Position numbers and translations under genes: made by a program. From NCBI RefSeq assembly GCF_918797505.1, contig NC_092801.1, positions 13,578,001 to 13,642,000 on the forward strand: 64,000 nucleotides of DNA. Reading direction: 5' to 3'. Shown here in pieces: positions 1 through 11,572 of the stretch. The stretch comes from Bemisia tabaci (Eukaryota; Arthropoda; Insecta; Hemiptera; Aleyrodidae). Under the pieces are notes generated by a model. That model did not search any database and had not been told where the DNA came from. It saw nothing but the letters and a program-made list of their open reading frames with translations. The stretch's first letter is position 1, and each line of letters starts with the position of its first letter.

Positions 1-658
1 GCACTAAGAAGCCGTCCATAAATTACGTCACTCAGGTTCAGGTATAGGGGGGAGGTGGGGGGGGTTGTCTGGCGGTGGATGACAGGGAGGGAGGGTGAGG
101 TCAAGCCAAGGGTGACACACCTAAGCTTTTCTGAAGGCAGAAAGGCTGAAAATGCATGCTTGAAATTTGGCTATACCTACTGATTTTTATCGATTTTCAG
201 CGTTTTCCCCCGAAAAAGAGGGAAAGCCACAACATACATTTAACACTCGATAAAAGAAAATAATCATGTTCTTGACGTTGCAGACTATGTCTACTGATTT
301 TTAACGCTTTTCTGCGTTTCCCCCGAAAAAGGAGGGGGGACGCTAGGGATGGCGTAATTTTTAAGGGGGAGGGGTCTCGCAGTGGAAGAGGGTTGGATAC
401 ATTGAGGGAGGGAGGGAGGGAGGGAGGGGTCGAAAAATTGAAAAAAAAAAAGAGTGAACGTAACATATGGAAGGCCCCTAAAGCTGGATTGTTTTTCTTC
501 GTAATAATAAAATTGGAGCGGAAATTTTGAAACATTGTATAGACGATACGTTGTCTCGTGCTTTGGCCATGGAACTACTGCAATTAAAGTCCACGTTCCA
601 TCGGATGCAAGGCTGCACGACATCGCTCGCCATGACTTACCGCTGTCGTGATATCGCG
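1..658. other. Repetitive sequence, no gene
   Basis: Two related phrases, 'tactgatttttatcgattttcagcg' (about 178-205) and 'tactgatttttaacgcttttctgcg' (about 292-318), form a direct repeat. (GGGA)n runs lie at 403-428. Overlapping ORFs here are low-complexity shadows. Confidence 0.4.
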
Positions 659-659
659 C

Positions 660-1255
<596 letters not shown>

Positions 1256-1520
1256 GCGGCCCGCTTGGCCAAATACAGCGAAAAAACGGGATCCAGAAGC
1301 CCGGACTGGACGGATTCGAAGCACGTGCTACACGGAGCGAGGCGTGCGCGGGTGAGTCCTTGGCGGATTGCGCGCCAAAGAGGAGCGCATGCGCGGAAAG
1401 AGGGAGCAGGCGGGAAGGGTGGGGATTGGCGGGTAACGCTGTGGCGGGAAGCGGGATCCGAATTATGGCGCCAGAATACGAATTGACGGGCCCGCTTCCA
1501 GCGGAGCGAAAAACCGGGCG

Positions 1521-2450
1521 AGCCTCACGCCTCGCATCTTGCGTACTGAGCCGCTTGTGCAGGCTTATCGCTTCGACTCGGAGAGAGAACAGAGCGAATT
1601 GGACTACATTTTGCCATAAAGAACTGACATTTCTGGCTCAGTTCTGGACCAGTTTCTGGTCATTAGTTTACCTGTGCATCTGAGTGTTTTTACGGATGAA
1701 CCAGAAATGGGTTTGTTGTGAGGAGCCGAGCCTCACGCCACGCTTATCGCTTCGACTCAAAGAGGGAACAGGGCAGATTGGACTAAATTTTACCATAAAG
1801 AACTAAAATTTCTGACTCAGTTTAGAAGCAACGTAGTCACCATTGGTTTCCCTGTCCACTTGAGTGTTTTTATGGATAAACCAGAAATGGGCGTATTGCA
1901 AGGTGCCGAGCCTCACGCCACGCTTATCGCTTCGATTTGGAGAGAGAACAGGGCGAATTGGACTGAATTTTGCCATGAGGAGCTAAAATTTCTGGCTCAG
2001 TTAAGAAACAAGGTATGTGCCATTAGTTTCCCTGTGCAGTCGAGTGTTTCCAGCGGTGCGTAAAACCAGGCGAGCCTCACACCTCACATATTGAGCCGCT
2101 TGTGCACGTTTATCGCTTCGACTAGGAGAGAGAAGAGGACGAATTGAACTACATTTTGGGAGAAAGAACTAACATTTTGGGCTCAGTTTAGAAACAACGT
2201 ATGTACCATTAGTTTACCTGTGCATCTGAGTGTTTTTACGGATGAACCAGAAATGGGCCCGTTGTGAGGAACCGAGTCTCACGCCACGCTTATCGCTTCG
2301 ACTCAGAGAGAGAACAGGGCGAATTGGACTTTTTGTCATGAGAAACTAAAATTTCTGGTTCAGTTTAGAAACAGCGTAAGTGCCATTAGTTTCCGTGTGC
2401 ACTTGAGTGTTTTTACGGTTGAGCCAGAAATAGGCCTGTTGCAAGGCGCG
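1521..2450 (+). repeat. Tandem array, five units of about 165-205 bp
   Basis: Each unit starts near 'gagcctcacgccacgcttat' and contains 'cgcttcgactc', 'agagagaacagggcgaattg', 'actaaaatttctgg', 'gtttccctgtgcac' and 'gatgaaccagaaatggg'. Units start about 1529, 1732, 1909, 2075 and 2275. Units 1 and 4 share an extra 'tgagccgcttgtgca' block, hinting at a higher-order repeat. The unit core is an arm of a palindromic element found complete at 24410-24580. Confidence 0.85.
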
Positions 2451-4626
2451 GGGATTAGTGAATGAATAACTGATTCCAATGGCAAATTTCACGAAAAGAA
2501 CGACGTTTGGTTGCAAGAACAGGAAGTAGAGTTGGAAGGACCGAATACCTAGTTGAGATTATACAGAACACCATGACCTCCTCCATTTCGTGGATATGGA
2601 ATTTCAATAGTTTCAAATAGTTGTATCACGCGTTTCGCCCAATCCAACTTCTCTACTCCTGCGTTAAAGTCTCTGATCAAGCCGAAAAAGGGTTCTCCTT
2701 CATTAAGTGGATACGTAAGTTTACCTTCTTGGAAGAAGAAACAGTTGTATCACGCGTTTCGTCCTATCCAACTTTTCTACTCTGCGTTTAAGTCTCTGAG
2801 TCAGCGGAAGAGAGACCAAGCTCTTTTTCATTGTTCTAGATATGCGAGGAAGCTACGTTGCTTTATAATTGTGACCGGATCTGTGAAAAGAATCTTATCG
2901 TCCGGAAGAAAATTTCCAAAACTTTGCGCGGAAAACGATCGCAGCAAGCGCCTGCAAAACTGTAGAAATACTTCAAGCATTGCGCCATGCGTGCGATATT
3001 TTGAAATGTGTAGGACAGCATGACTAGCTGACTAGCTGAGAAACGAATCAAAGTTTCATCAGATTTGATCAGGGGGGGGGGGGGGTTCCCATAAGAATGT
3101 TGCGGGGTTCTTTTCAGATATTATAGAGAAAATTTCGAACTAATTTTCGGAAAATTTTGAAGAAAAATATTCACAATTTTCTAAATTTGTAAGTTTGTTT
3201 TTTAAAGAAGGAAATATGGCAACGTCTAAAGGCTCATACGGCGTTCTTTCTTCTTTAATTGCACAGTATAGAATAGCAGCAGTAGCTCAGAATGCATCTC
3301 CTGCTGTATTGTATAGACACCATTGAATAAACACATAGGATCGGGATAGAAAGAATTAAAAATAGACTGAGCGAGATCGAATCGAAACGGATGATGATTT
3401 CAAAGCAACTGACATGAGCTAAAATTGAAATGTTTACTCGTGAAACCACATTCAACTCGTTAACAGTGAGAGTAAAGAATTGGAGCAAATTATGAAATAC
3501 GGTGGTAAGCTACTTTAGAAAACTATCTCAGACAATGCTCCAACTTCACCCGAAAATTTTACAAACCACCTCGAGAGAAAGCCTAATTTTCAGGCGCTAC
3601 GTACCAACGTACCTTTTAATGCACCATATACATTTATGATAATGAAACAGGAAATCATGAAAAGAAAATAGTCCCAATAGGAAAACGGTCTGAGTCAATT
3701 TTAGTGTATTTTCCGAAGAAAATACACTATTTTTAGCCTTAATTATAGGCACAAGGTACTTGGTAAATTTCAGTGTCGTACGCTGTAAGTATTTGACTCA
3801 TCAGAATTTCAAGGATAACTTGAACCCGCAACTTCCGAATGTTTTTCCACGTGAACGTAATTGGCAAGAGTACTTGTACTAATTGTCTCATTAAAATTGA
3901 ACATCCTCTCATTATTTCAAACGCGCTTTTCGGCCATCGTTGGTGTTTTCTCGTGACAAGTTTATTTCAGATCTTTTTCAAAAATATCGATGACGATGAT
4001 GTAATCTGGAGGCATTGAAACTCTCGCACTTTCATTCAGAGACATTTGATTCCGTCTGAACTCAAAGCGATTTCAATCATAAGTTCTGCCATTTTAAAAA
4101 ATAATAGGAGATTAACAGTGGAGTGACGCGTTCCATTTGAACGATGACAGCTGAACAGAAAAAAAAAAAAAATAAATGGAAAAAGTCTTCTGTAAACAAA
4201 AATTAAATGTAACTTTAAATGCACTAGAAAAGAAAATATTGATTTCGTTACGTAAAAAGCATTATCTTGGGATTGATTATTGGTTTTGAAGGCGGGCTGA
4301 TAAAAATTAATAGAAATGAGTGGAGGTCCAAAAAATTGACTCACCGGTTATCCCGTTTGCCGTCATTTTGATCTTCAAGGTTTATCTTCTAAGTGACAAT
4401 CATCGATTATCTGTAACAGAGAGCAAATCGTACTTTTAAAAAAATATACTCAACCAAAAGACTGATAAGGCATCCAAATAAAGTGACCGAAAAGAGAAAA
4501 AAACAATTACAAAAAAAAGTCTCGTTGTCGTAGCTGCTCCGAGAGCTACGCCCGGAACTTTCGGCTTCGGAGCCCGGAACGCGAACGGTAAGTGTATACA
4601 GCCCGTAAGTACGGCTTCCACAGCCG

Positions 4627-4659
<33 letters not shown>

Positions 4660-4796
4660 CAGTGTTGAAAAAGATCAAACATATCTGAGAGGCAAGTATA
4701 GGCACCGTGAAATGAGGTTAAAATGCCTTTCTTGAGAGTAGTTAGAATGACCTGCTGTTTCCTGCAAGCGCAACCAGCACGCGGCACACGCACACA
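2451..4796. other. Repetitive intergenic sequence, no gene
   Basis: Contains a direct repeat 'gttgtatcacgcgtttcg' (about 2612 and 2743) and a diverged 'agcgcctgcaaaactg...tacttcaagcattgcgcc' module at 2947-2990. It also holds poly(G) at 3072-3085, a partial inverted-repeat end 'ggctcatacggcgttctttc' near 3230, and poly(T) at 4630-4659. No ORF has a recognisable domain. Confidence 0.4.
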
Positions 4797-5035
4797 GTGT
4801 ACTGGAAAAAAAAAAAACACATTGGATCCAGAGTCCAGACTCTTAAAAACATCGACAAGAAAAAATACCCTTGATTCAATCAGATTTAAGCTTAAATAAA
4901 AAACCAAGCCTCTTAATTTGAGCGGATTTCCTCTTGATTTAAGCATAAATCTGATTGAATCAAGAGTCCTTTTTCTTGTCAATGTTTTCAAGAGTCTAGA
5001 CTCTAGATCCAATGTGGTTTTTTTTTTCCCAGTGT
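4797..5035. mobile_element. MITE 'CACTGGGAAAAAAACACA' family, uninterrupted copy
   Basis: Inverted ends: left 'acacattggatccagagtcc' and right 'ggactctagatccaatgtg'-like, closed by poly(A)/poly(T) and CCCAGTGTG. Arms of about 100 bp also share 'cttgattcaatcagattt'. Other copies: 26963-27576 (interrupted) and 8266-8440 (partial). Confidence 0.75.
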
Positions 5036-5036
5036 G

Positions 5037-5266
5037 AATCGAGTCAATTAGAGAGGTCGGACATGAAATTTTTGACTAAAACTGCAAATTTTGATGTTTA
5101 TTTCGGCACAATTTAAATTTCAAGGGATACTTTAAGGAGAAAATTTCACGAGGAAACCAATGAAACCACTTTTAGAGCCTCAAAGTTTTGTATAAACAGA
5201 GTTATGAGCGTTAAAAGTTTCCAAATTTTGTCCGACCTCTTCTATTGACTCGATCCACTGTGCGGC
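5037..5266. mobile_element. MITE 'ACAGTGGATCGAGTC' family, full copy
   Basis: The left end AATCGAGTCAATTAGAGAGG mirrors the right end CCTCTTCTATTGACTCGATC. The middle reads 'actaaaactgcaaattttga' and 'ggaaaccaatgaaaccactt'. It abuts the previous element directly, with CAGTGTG shared at the junction. Confidence 0.75.
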
Positions 5267-5826
5267 GGTTCCGATCCTGAATATGAAAAATGACTTCATT
5301 TGTCATTTGCCTCTTCACCGAATAACCGAGGAACGCGGCGAGACCTTGACGAGTAAAATGAGTAATTCCTCTCAATTCGACTTCAATTGGATTCTCCGTG
5401 ACACAGTTAGACTTATTTCACGGCTCCGAATACTTCACATGCTTGTTCGCGGTGAACTTGATAGATTTCAAGTGGTAATTATGCAGCTATTGTCAAATTT
5501 AATCGGGCAATTTAATTTTTTACGTGCAAACGATTTTTGTGCAAATTTCAGTGTAATCCAAAGATAATTCCTTGAAATTTTCAAAGAAATCCGCACAAAC
5601 GTTCTCTCGCGTGTCAAATTTATACTGTTTAACGCGGTCAATTATCGCGCAGATGAGATTTCGAATTAACGTCGTCTTTGATAATCAATTAGGCGATAAA
5701 ACGATTTAGAAGAGAATGGTGCTTGACTTCAATCTGTGAGAGGCCCTGCATAATAAAACGTGAGACACATCCAATGGGCAGGAGGGAAGTGCTAGGGGGC
5801 CTGCGCCGCGGTATGCAGCTATCCCT
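5267..5826. other. Unassigned sequence, no gene recognised
   Basis: An ORF at 5283-5567 (94 aa) has no motif I recognise. Confidence 0.3.
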
Positions 5827-6336
5827 CAATGGAGATGTTGCATGTGTGAGGGATTTGCGATTTGACTGTTGATTCTTATGTAAAAGTTCGCGAGAAACAC
5901 GATGGTGCCACTGGTTTTCTCTAAAATCATCTCCCAAGCTCAAAAAGAGCTCTCAAAGTGAGGCTAAAATGGAGGGGATATCCCACCCTACCCTGAGAGT
6001 CCACCTCTACATCAAAACAAACTCTCCATGCAAAGATAGGGAGGAAATACATTGACAGGGCTGCCACTTTATTTGGGGATTCTAAAACTGAAAACACGGC
6101 ATCCCTGCTAATGTATTTGCTCCCCATCTTTGCATGGAGAGTTTGTTTTGATGTAGAGGTGGACTCTCAGGGTAGGGTGGGATATCCCCTCCATTTTGGC
6201 CTCAACTTGAAAGCTTTTTTTGAGCTTGGGAGATGATTTCAGAGAAAACCAGTGGCACCATCGTGTTTCTCGCGAACTTTTACATAAGAATCAATGGCCA
6301 AATCGCAAATCCCTCGCACATGCAACATCTCCATTG
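5827..6336. mobile_element. Long inverted repeat, arms about 215 bp
   Basis: Left arm 5827-6041 and right arm 6120-6336 are near-perfect inverted copies ('atggagatgttgcatgtg', 'cctaccctgagagtccacct', 'aaactctccatgcaaaga'). They flank a 78-bp loop. The mirrored small ORFs in the two arms are a by-product. Confidence 0.85.
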
Positions 6337-6534
6337 GATCGCATTTTGCAAAAAGGAACCAAGAGCATTTCAATGTTGCATTCCCGTCGTAAAAAATGGT
6401 GAAAATCCCCATGAGGAAAAGCGGGGGTGCTATCATTATTGCATGTTACAGTGTTACCGTAGAGCTTCGAAAAGATCGCCGAAAAAAGCGTCCACTACGC
6501 GTGGTGTGGTGAACGCTCAAAAAGAATGGGTCGA

Positions 6535-7245
6535 TTGCGCTGGTCACAGAATCGTGTTTTGATGCTTGAGTCTTGTAGATCAGCTAAACATAATGAGATC
6601 TGTCCAAACAGCAACTCTACGTTTAATATTAACTGAGATTTCACACTTTGAGAATTCGACTCATGACGTCATCCACCGCGGTAGTGATCCCCTTGGTTTC
6701 TTCCACCTTGCTTTCATCCAAGTTTCACAGTGAATAACCAATGCAAATAAGAGTTTCCCTCACTGATGAATGCAAGGTGGAAGAAACCAACAGGGTGTCT
6801 ACTAAAACAGGCTGGTCAAAAATAAGTACTTTTACAGTACTTTTTCAGTGCATTCTCGAGAACTCCAGTACCTCCTCTGACATAAAAATTCCGTACTTTT
6901 TAAGTACCTCCATTTGAAGAAATTAGAAAAATTTCCAAAATTTGAAATTGTGACAAAAATGACAAAATATTTTTAAAAAAATCCGGACCTTTTTGCGGAA
7001 TTTCCGCACTTATTCAGTACTTCCGGACCGCCCATAAAATATTAGTACTTCTTCCGGACTTGTAGACGCCCTGAACCAAGGGTGTCACCACCGCGGTGGA
7101 TGACGTAATAGGCTGAATTTTTCAAAGCTTGATATCTCTGTTAATATTGAACGTAAAAAGTTGCTGTTTGGACGGATCTTGATATATTTAACTAATCTAC
7201 AAGAATCGAGCATTGAAACACGGATCTTCGACCAGCGCGACTGCC
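6535..7245. mobile_element. Palindromic element with CCGCGGTGGATGACGT inside, hosting an insertion
   Basis: Left arm from 'gcgctggtcac' to 'ttggtttcttccacctt'; right arm ends 'gaccagcgc'. Shared phrases include 'gtccaaacagcaact', 'atgacgtcatccaccgcgg' and 'aaggtggaagaaaccaa'. The right arm is split by the element at 6789-7073. Confidence 0.8.
6789..7073. mobile_element. Nested MITE, CAGGGTGTCTAC ends
   Basis: Starts CAGGGTGTCTAC and ends GTAGACGCCCTG. AACCAA occurs on both sides (6783-6788 and 7074-7079) as a target duplication. The body has 'ccgtactttttaagtacctc' and 'aatttccgcacttattcagt'. A relative lies at 25075-25225. Confidence 0.75.
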
Positions 7246-7387
7246 TCATTAGTATTAGTTGAAAAAAAGTGCCTCTGGCTAAAACTGATGGCGCGCCGAG
7301 CCCCATGGAACTCCCTGAGGAGCTAAAGATAAGCAAAAACTAATCTGCTTTCCGAGTCCGAAAAGACCGCAGAATGACAACAGATCA

Positions 7388-7690
7388 CAATGGGACGTAT
7401 TTAAATCGAAAGGAAACATATCCATTCTGATAAGAGCCCTGAGATCCATAAGAATACATGCATGACAGCGTTCATGTCACAATGGCTATGGTTCCTTTTG
7501 ACTCAAACCAGTGGCGTGGCGTGAATTGCGATATATCGATTGTTATGCCATTTAAACCTATGGAAAAGGATCGATAAACAGGGTGTTCGCAGCGAACACT
7601 TTAATAATCGATTCTTTACCATAGGTTTAAATGGCATAGCGATCGATACATCGCAATTCACGCCACGCCACTGACTCAAACGCGTCCGAT
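7388..7690. mobile_element. Palindrome 'GGACGTATTTAAATC', hosting a hAT-like MITE
   Basis: Left arm 'gggacgtatttaaatcgaaa' and right arm 'ggttccttttgactcaaac...gcgtcc' are inverted. Intact copies: 17466-17605 and 23709-23848. The MITE at 7509-7673 sits in the right arm. Confidence 0.75.
7509..7673. mobile_element. hAT-like MITE, CAGTGGCGTGGCGTG family, copy 1
   Basis: 165 bp, almost wholly palindromic, with ends CAGTGGCGTGGCGTGAATTG / inverse. Perfect 8-bp target duplication ACTCAAAC at 7501-7508 and 7674-7681, the hallmark of the hAT superfamily. The centre has GTGTTCGCAGCGAACAC. Confidence 0.9.
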
Positions 7691-7843
7691 TGCACGGTAG
7701 AGTCAAGGTCGAAAAACACAAGGCACATAATGAGCTCATTCGCGCGATCATTGAAACGCTAATGTGACATGTCACACGGGTGGGAAGCGACAAAAGGTTT
7801 CGCGAAAGCTAATGAAAGTGTCCGGTTTCGAGAACTTTTCAAT

Positions 7844-8026
7844 CAGTGCTCCCATCTCATGTCCGTCAAAAGTTAACTTTTCTGTTCCGATGTCTCCCAC
7901 TCTATGACCGTCAAAAGTTTCGGGACTCCTATTAGATTTTTTCAAGAGTTCCGAGAAAGTTCCGGAAAATGCAAAAGATCCGGAAGAATTCGGGAATTTC
8001 AAAAGTTCCGGGAATTGGGAGCACTT
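7844..8026. mobile_element. hAT-like MITE, CAGTGCTCCCA family, short copy
   Basis: Starts CAGTGCTCCCATCTC and ends GGGAGCACTT (last base mutated). Perfect 8-bp duplication TTTTCAAT at 7836-7843 and 8027-8034. 183 bp. The expanded relative is 18030-18786. Confidence 0.88.
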
Positions 8027-8265
8027 TTTTCAATGGTTTAATACGCGAACGAGTTACAAAGAAAACAATTTAACTTTTGGTTAAATACCGATCGGAAGTC
8101 ATGAAGCGCCTAGAAGCTGTAAAAACTAAATTTGGGGAAAACAAATTATCACGAGTCAAAATTCAGAATTCCTCGTCGAAACTTTGATTAGGTGATAGTG
8201 AGTTGCATAATTTGCCCCTGAAAATCCTACGAAAGCGAAAATATGTTCAGGATTACAAGTTTTCA

Positions 8266-8445
8266 CCGGAAAAAAGTCTCTCGGATCTGAAGTCCAGACT
8301 CTGAAAGATTTGACAAGAAAAAAATATTCTGGATTCAATCAGATTTTTGCTAGGATCGAGGGCCAAGCCTCTTAATTTCAGCTATTTCCTTTTGATTCAA
8401 GAAAAATTCCGATTGAATCAAGAGAATTTTGGATTTAAAAATTCC
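8266..8445. mobile_element. Partial 'CACTGGGAAAAAAACACA' MITE
   Basis: Shares 'gtccagactctgaaag', 'gattcaatcagattttt' and 'ccaagcctcttaattt' with the copies at 4797 and 26963. The right end is lost. Confidence 0.6.
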
Positions 8446-9175
8446 CTGACTTTTCAGTGATTTTGAATATAAAGTTCCCTGTCTCCTTCCTAACTTTTTA
8501 ATGTTTTTAAAAGGGGGAGGGGGGCATGATTTTTCAAAAGGAAATGTTAAAGGCGAAGACTCTTGGAATTTACAAACACAAGATCCAGCAGCAAAATTCC
8601 CTGCCCGGATTTCCAGGGGTGGGCGAAATTTTTTTGACGCTACCATGCAGGTTTTCCTTGACACAGCAACAGCTTGCCATCCTCATACCAGGGTTGCCAA
8701 AAAATTTAGAAAATAAAATTCCCAGACACATTTGAGTAAAATTCTCTGACAATTGAATACATGCCATGAGGCCAAGAGGACATGATTTGAAATAGTTCCC
8801 AAATTGGTTGTGCTAGACGCCAAATCCATTCTAGAAAGCTAATAGAGGTGAATTAACAATTTTTTCCTGACATTTTCGTCGTTTTCCCTGATATTTCCAG
8901 ATTTTCCCTTACTTTGTACAATTCCTGGTTTTCCCTGACACATTTGAGTAAAATTCCCCGACAGTTGAATAAATGCCTTACGGCAACGAAGACACGATTT
9001 AAAATCGTTTCCAGGAAAAACTTTGTTGTTCTAAACGTCAAATCCAATCTAGAAAGCTAAAAGAAGTGAATTAACAATTTTTTCCTGACGCTTTCGTCAT
9101 TTTCCCTGACTTTTTACAATTCCCTGGCAGTGCTCGGTTTTCCCGGTATTCCCTGACTGTGGCAACCCTGTCCCA
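8446..9175. repeat. 'ttccctgac' repeats, two diverged units
   Basis: Two units about 190 bp apart carry 'acacatttgagtaaaattc', 'gttccaggaaaaactttg'-like, 'atctagaaagctaa' and 'gtgaattaacaattttttcc'. Same family as 53360-53727 and the array at 54317-55650. The first part (8490-8700) is a variant of the same kind. Confidence 0.65.
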
Positions 9176-9179
9176 CTTA

Positions 9180-9637
9180 TTTCATTTCACATCTCTCACC
9201 CCACCTGTTCCTCACAATTCCAGGGGACAGACAAGTTTGAATCGATGAGGCGCGACGCTCCTGCTGTCCCCGCTCACGGGAGGGACCCAACTTGGGTTTT
9301 ATCACACCACACGGGTCCGTCGCGTGGTCGTGCGCCAGACAGAGGCGGAAGGGGGGGGGGGGTGCGGGGCGGTCCGCGGTTTGCGCGGAAATTGAGCAAC
9401 GGCGGAAACCGGGAGCGAGGGGTGGGCGGGGTGGGGAGGGGGCTAGACGGGCGAGGCAGAGATCGTGCTTTGCGAACTCGCCGGTGTGAGTCCGGGGGCG
9501 GGCGGGCGGGCGTCGGGTCGGGTCGGGGGTCGCGCCCCCCTGAAATTCTGCACCGAATCGAAGCGGCTGGAGTGTGCTTCGATGAGACAGTCCGGGAATG
9601 AAATGGAAATTTCCTAGCGTGGCCGCGCTCTAACGCG
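9180..9637. other. GC-rich island
   Basis: CpG-rich with G runs (9351-9361) and 'gggcgggcgggcgtcgggtc'. Overlapping ORFs up to 126 aa are driven by composition and show no domain. It may be an unmethylated promoter of an unseen gene. Confidence 0.3.
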
Positions 9638-10075
9638 GGGGACATTAGTGGCATGGAACGTAAGAAAAAAATGAAAGATCGGAAATTTCAGTGAAATATT
9701 TCATATTTTTTTTTTCAGGGGCTAGCATTGGCGGATCCAGCAATTTGGCAACACCGGATTTCCTCCGTTTAAACCTACGGCAATGTATCGATTCTTGGAG
9801 GGACCAGGTGATCCGCGAAGAATCGATTAAATAGCATAGGTTTAAATGGAGGAAATTCGGTGTTGCCAAATTGCTGGATCCGCCTCTGGAGGCTGGAGTA
9901 TGCAACTCGCACTGAAACACACAAATGGAAGAAAATCATACTTTTTTTTTATTTTGCGAAACATGAAAAGGCGCGGGTATTTTTCAATATCTTTTGGAAA
10001 TTTCTATTCATGAAATAGTTCACGTGAAATTGCAAGATTTTATTTTTCATGAAATTTTGACACCCTGCGCGGGGG
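9638..10075. mobile_element. 'ggaaatttcagtgaaatatt' dispersed repeat, hosting a MITE
   Basis: Matches the two tandem copies at 56905-57487 ('gaaatattccatatttttcg', 'gcactcaaacacac', 'gcgaaacatgaaaa', 'ttttcaatatctt'). It is split by the insertion 9726-9888. Confidence 0.75.
9726..9888. mobile_element. hAT-like MITE, palindromic, GGCGGATCCAGCAATTTGG arms
   Basis: 163 bp. Arms GGCGGATCCAGCAATTTGG and inverse; ends read CATTGG / CCTCTG, near a CAGTGG-type terminus. Flanks GGGGCTAG and GAGGCTGG agree at 6 of 8 bases, an aged duplication. Shares 'gtttaaacctac...taggtttaaatgg' with the 7509 family. Confidence 0.8.
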
Positions 10076-10484
10076 ACATACCGGCGTTCCCCTCGCAAAT
10101 AGTCGAGTAAGGGTTGAGCCCGGAAGTAATTGTATGTTTGAGTTTTTTGGGCTCGTTTCAGAAATACAATTGACACGATCGCTTTTCTAAAAACCAGCAA
10201 CTTTTTGATTAAAAGACAAAACATTTTTGCTATTCGAGGCAAGTTTCTTATATAGAGATGCGGATACACGATTTTAACGACACTACGGTCGCGTTTGGTT
10301 CCCCTTTGCTAAATGCGATCCAACTACCATGCTTAATGGGGCGGATTATAATCATCTAGGGTTATTAGGGTTTCCGTAATTATTTCACTTTCCGTTGAGG
10401 GTTAGGGGGCCATCCATAAAATACGTAAGGAACTTCTTCCCATTTTTAGACCCCCCATTTGGTTTGTCCTTGGTATAGTTAAAA

Positions 10485-10961
10485 GTACACCGAAAAAAAA
10501 TATTGCTGAAATTGCCGTGCACGCGGGTATTTCAAACGATGGTGTAGCTAAAGAACGAACGTGCAAACCATGCAGGTAAAATCGCTACACAAATTTCAGC
10601 TAACTTACACACACGCGTGTAGGTGATTTTGCTACACTGAAAAGCTACTTCTGTTACCTTTTTAGTTATTCTTCCGTAAATTTCGCTATTTTTCCGTAAA
10701 TTCCGCTATTTCAGCTTAACTATTAAGCTATTTTTACTGTTCGCAAAGTACCAATACCAAAAAATGCAGTTACACTTCCAAGCCACTCGATGCATGATTA
10801 ACTGCATGAAGGCGCGCAGATGTAGCAAATCGGTGTAGCAATTCGTGCTAGTCGTTCACTTGATTCAACACCGTGCACCTATAAGAAAGCTTTACGAAGT
10901 GAAGCAAATTTTGCTCCACCCTAAATCGGTGAATTAGCAATCCTTTTTTTTTCAGTGTATA
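10485..10961. mobile_element. MITE with TACACCGAAAAAAAATATTG ends
   Basis: Ends TACACCGAAAAAAAA / TTTTTTTTTCAGTGTA. The inside has repeated 'aatttcgctattttt' and 'gctacact' phrases. The flanking TA could be a Tc1/mariner-type duplication. Similar ends: 21399-21816. Confidence 0.6.
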
Positions 10962-11234
10962 CATTTGACATGAGTAGCGACATCCCACATTTGACATCCC
11001 ACGGAGTAGCGAAGTGGGAATCAAGAGGAATGACAGGAGCATGGTCCGATCGGACAACAATCGGTGATTTGCTGATTTCCTCCATTTCGTCTTAAATTTT
11101 ACTATCAACCTGACGAAACATGAATTTTTGCATTTGCTTTAAAGATAGGCTGGAAAGCTTACGTAAGGCTCAGCCCTATCCCCTTCTCCCCCTCGTAAGG
11201 CACCGTAAGGCTGTTAGAGACCCCCTTCCCTAGA

Positions 11235-11570
11235 GTACATGTATAGGGAGAGTACCGACAGATCGGTTCATGGAGGGCTTAGGGCCCAAAAGTGCAGCCA
11301 CCCTTCTAACCAACTTCTAACGCACAAAATTTCACTGCCAGTCTGCAGAGTCCAATTCTAACCAAGATGGCCAAAAATGTACAGAAATGAGCTTTCTTCC
11401 GCGAAATTGAGTAAATTTATGCAAAAACTGAGTCAAACAAGTGCTTAATAAAGGACGGTTCGTAACAATAGTATCAGTAAATCGCTCTGGATAATTGAAA
11501 TTCATAGGTTGGCTGCCCTTTTGGGCCCTAACTTTATTCGCGGAGGCATCGGTGAAGGCTTGATGGACTT
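11235..11570. repeat. Diverged copy of the GAGAGAGTACGGCCACTGG element
   Basis: Begins 'gagtacatgtatagggagag' and 'gggcttagggcccaaaa', like the left end of 19272-19670. It contains an internal inverse 'cttttgggccctaac'. The right limit is unclear because another element starts at 11573. Confidence 0.45.
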
Positions 11571-11572
11571 TC

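Noticed and set aside
5943..6402. Two small ORFs with the same start sequence on opposite strands
   Set aside because: They are mirror images caused by the inverted repeat at 5827-6336.
9245..9654. 118- and 126-aa ORFs on opposite strands
   Set aside because: Both arise from GC-rich low-complexity DNA with few stop codons; no conserved motif.
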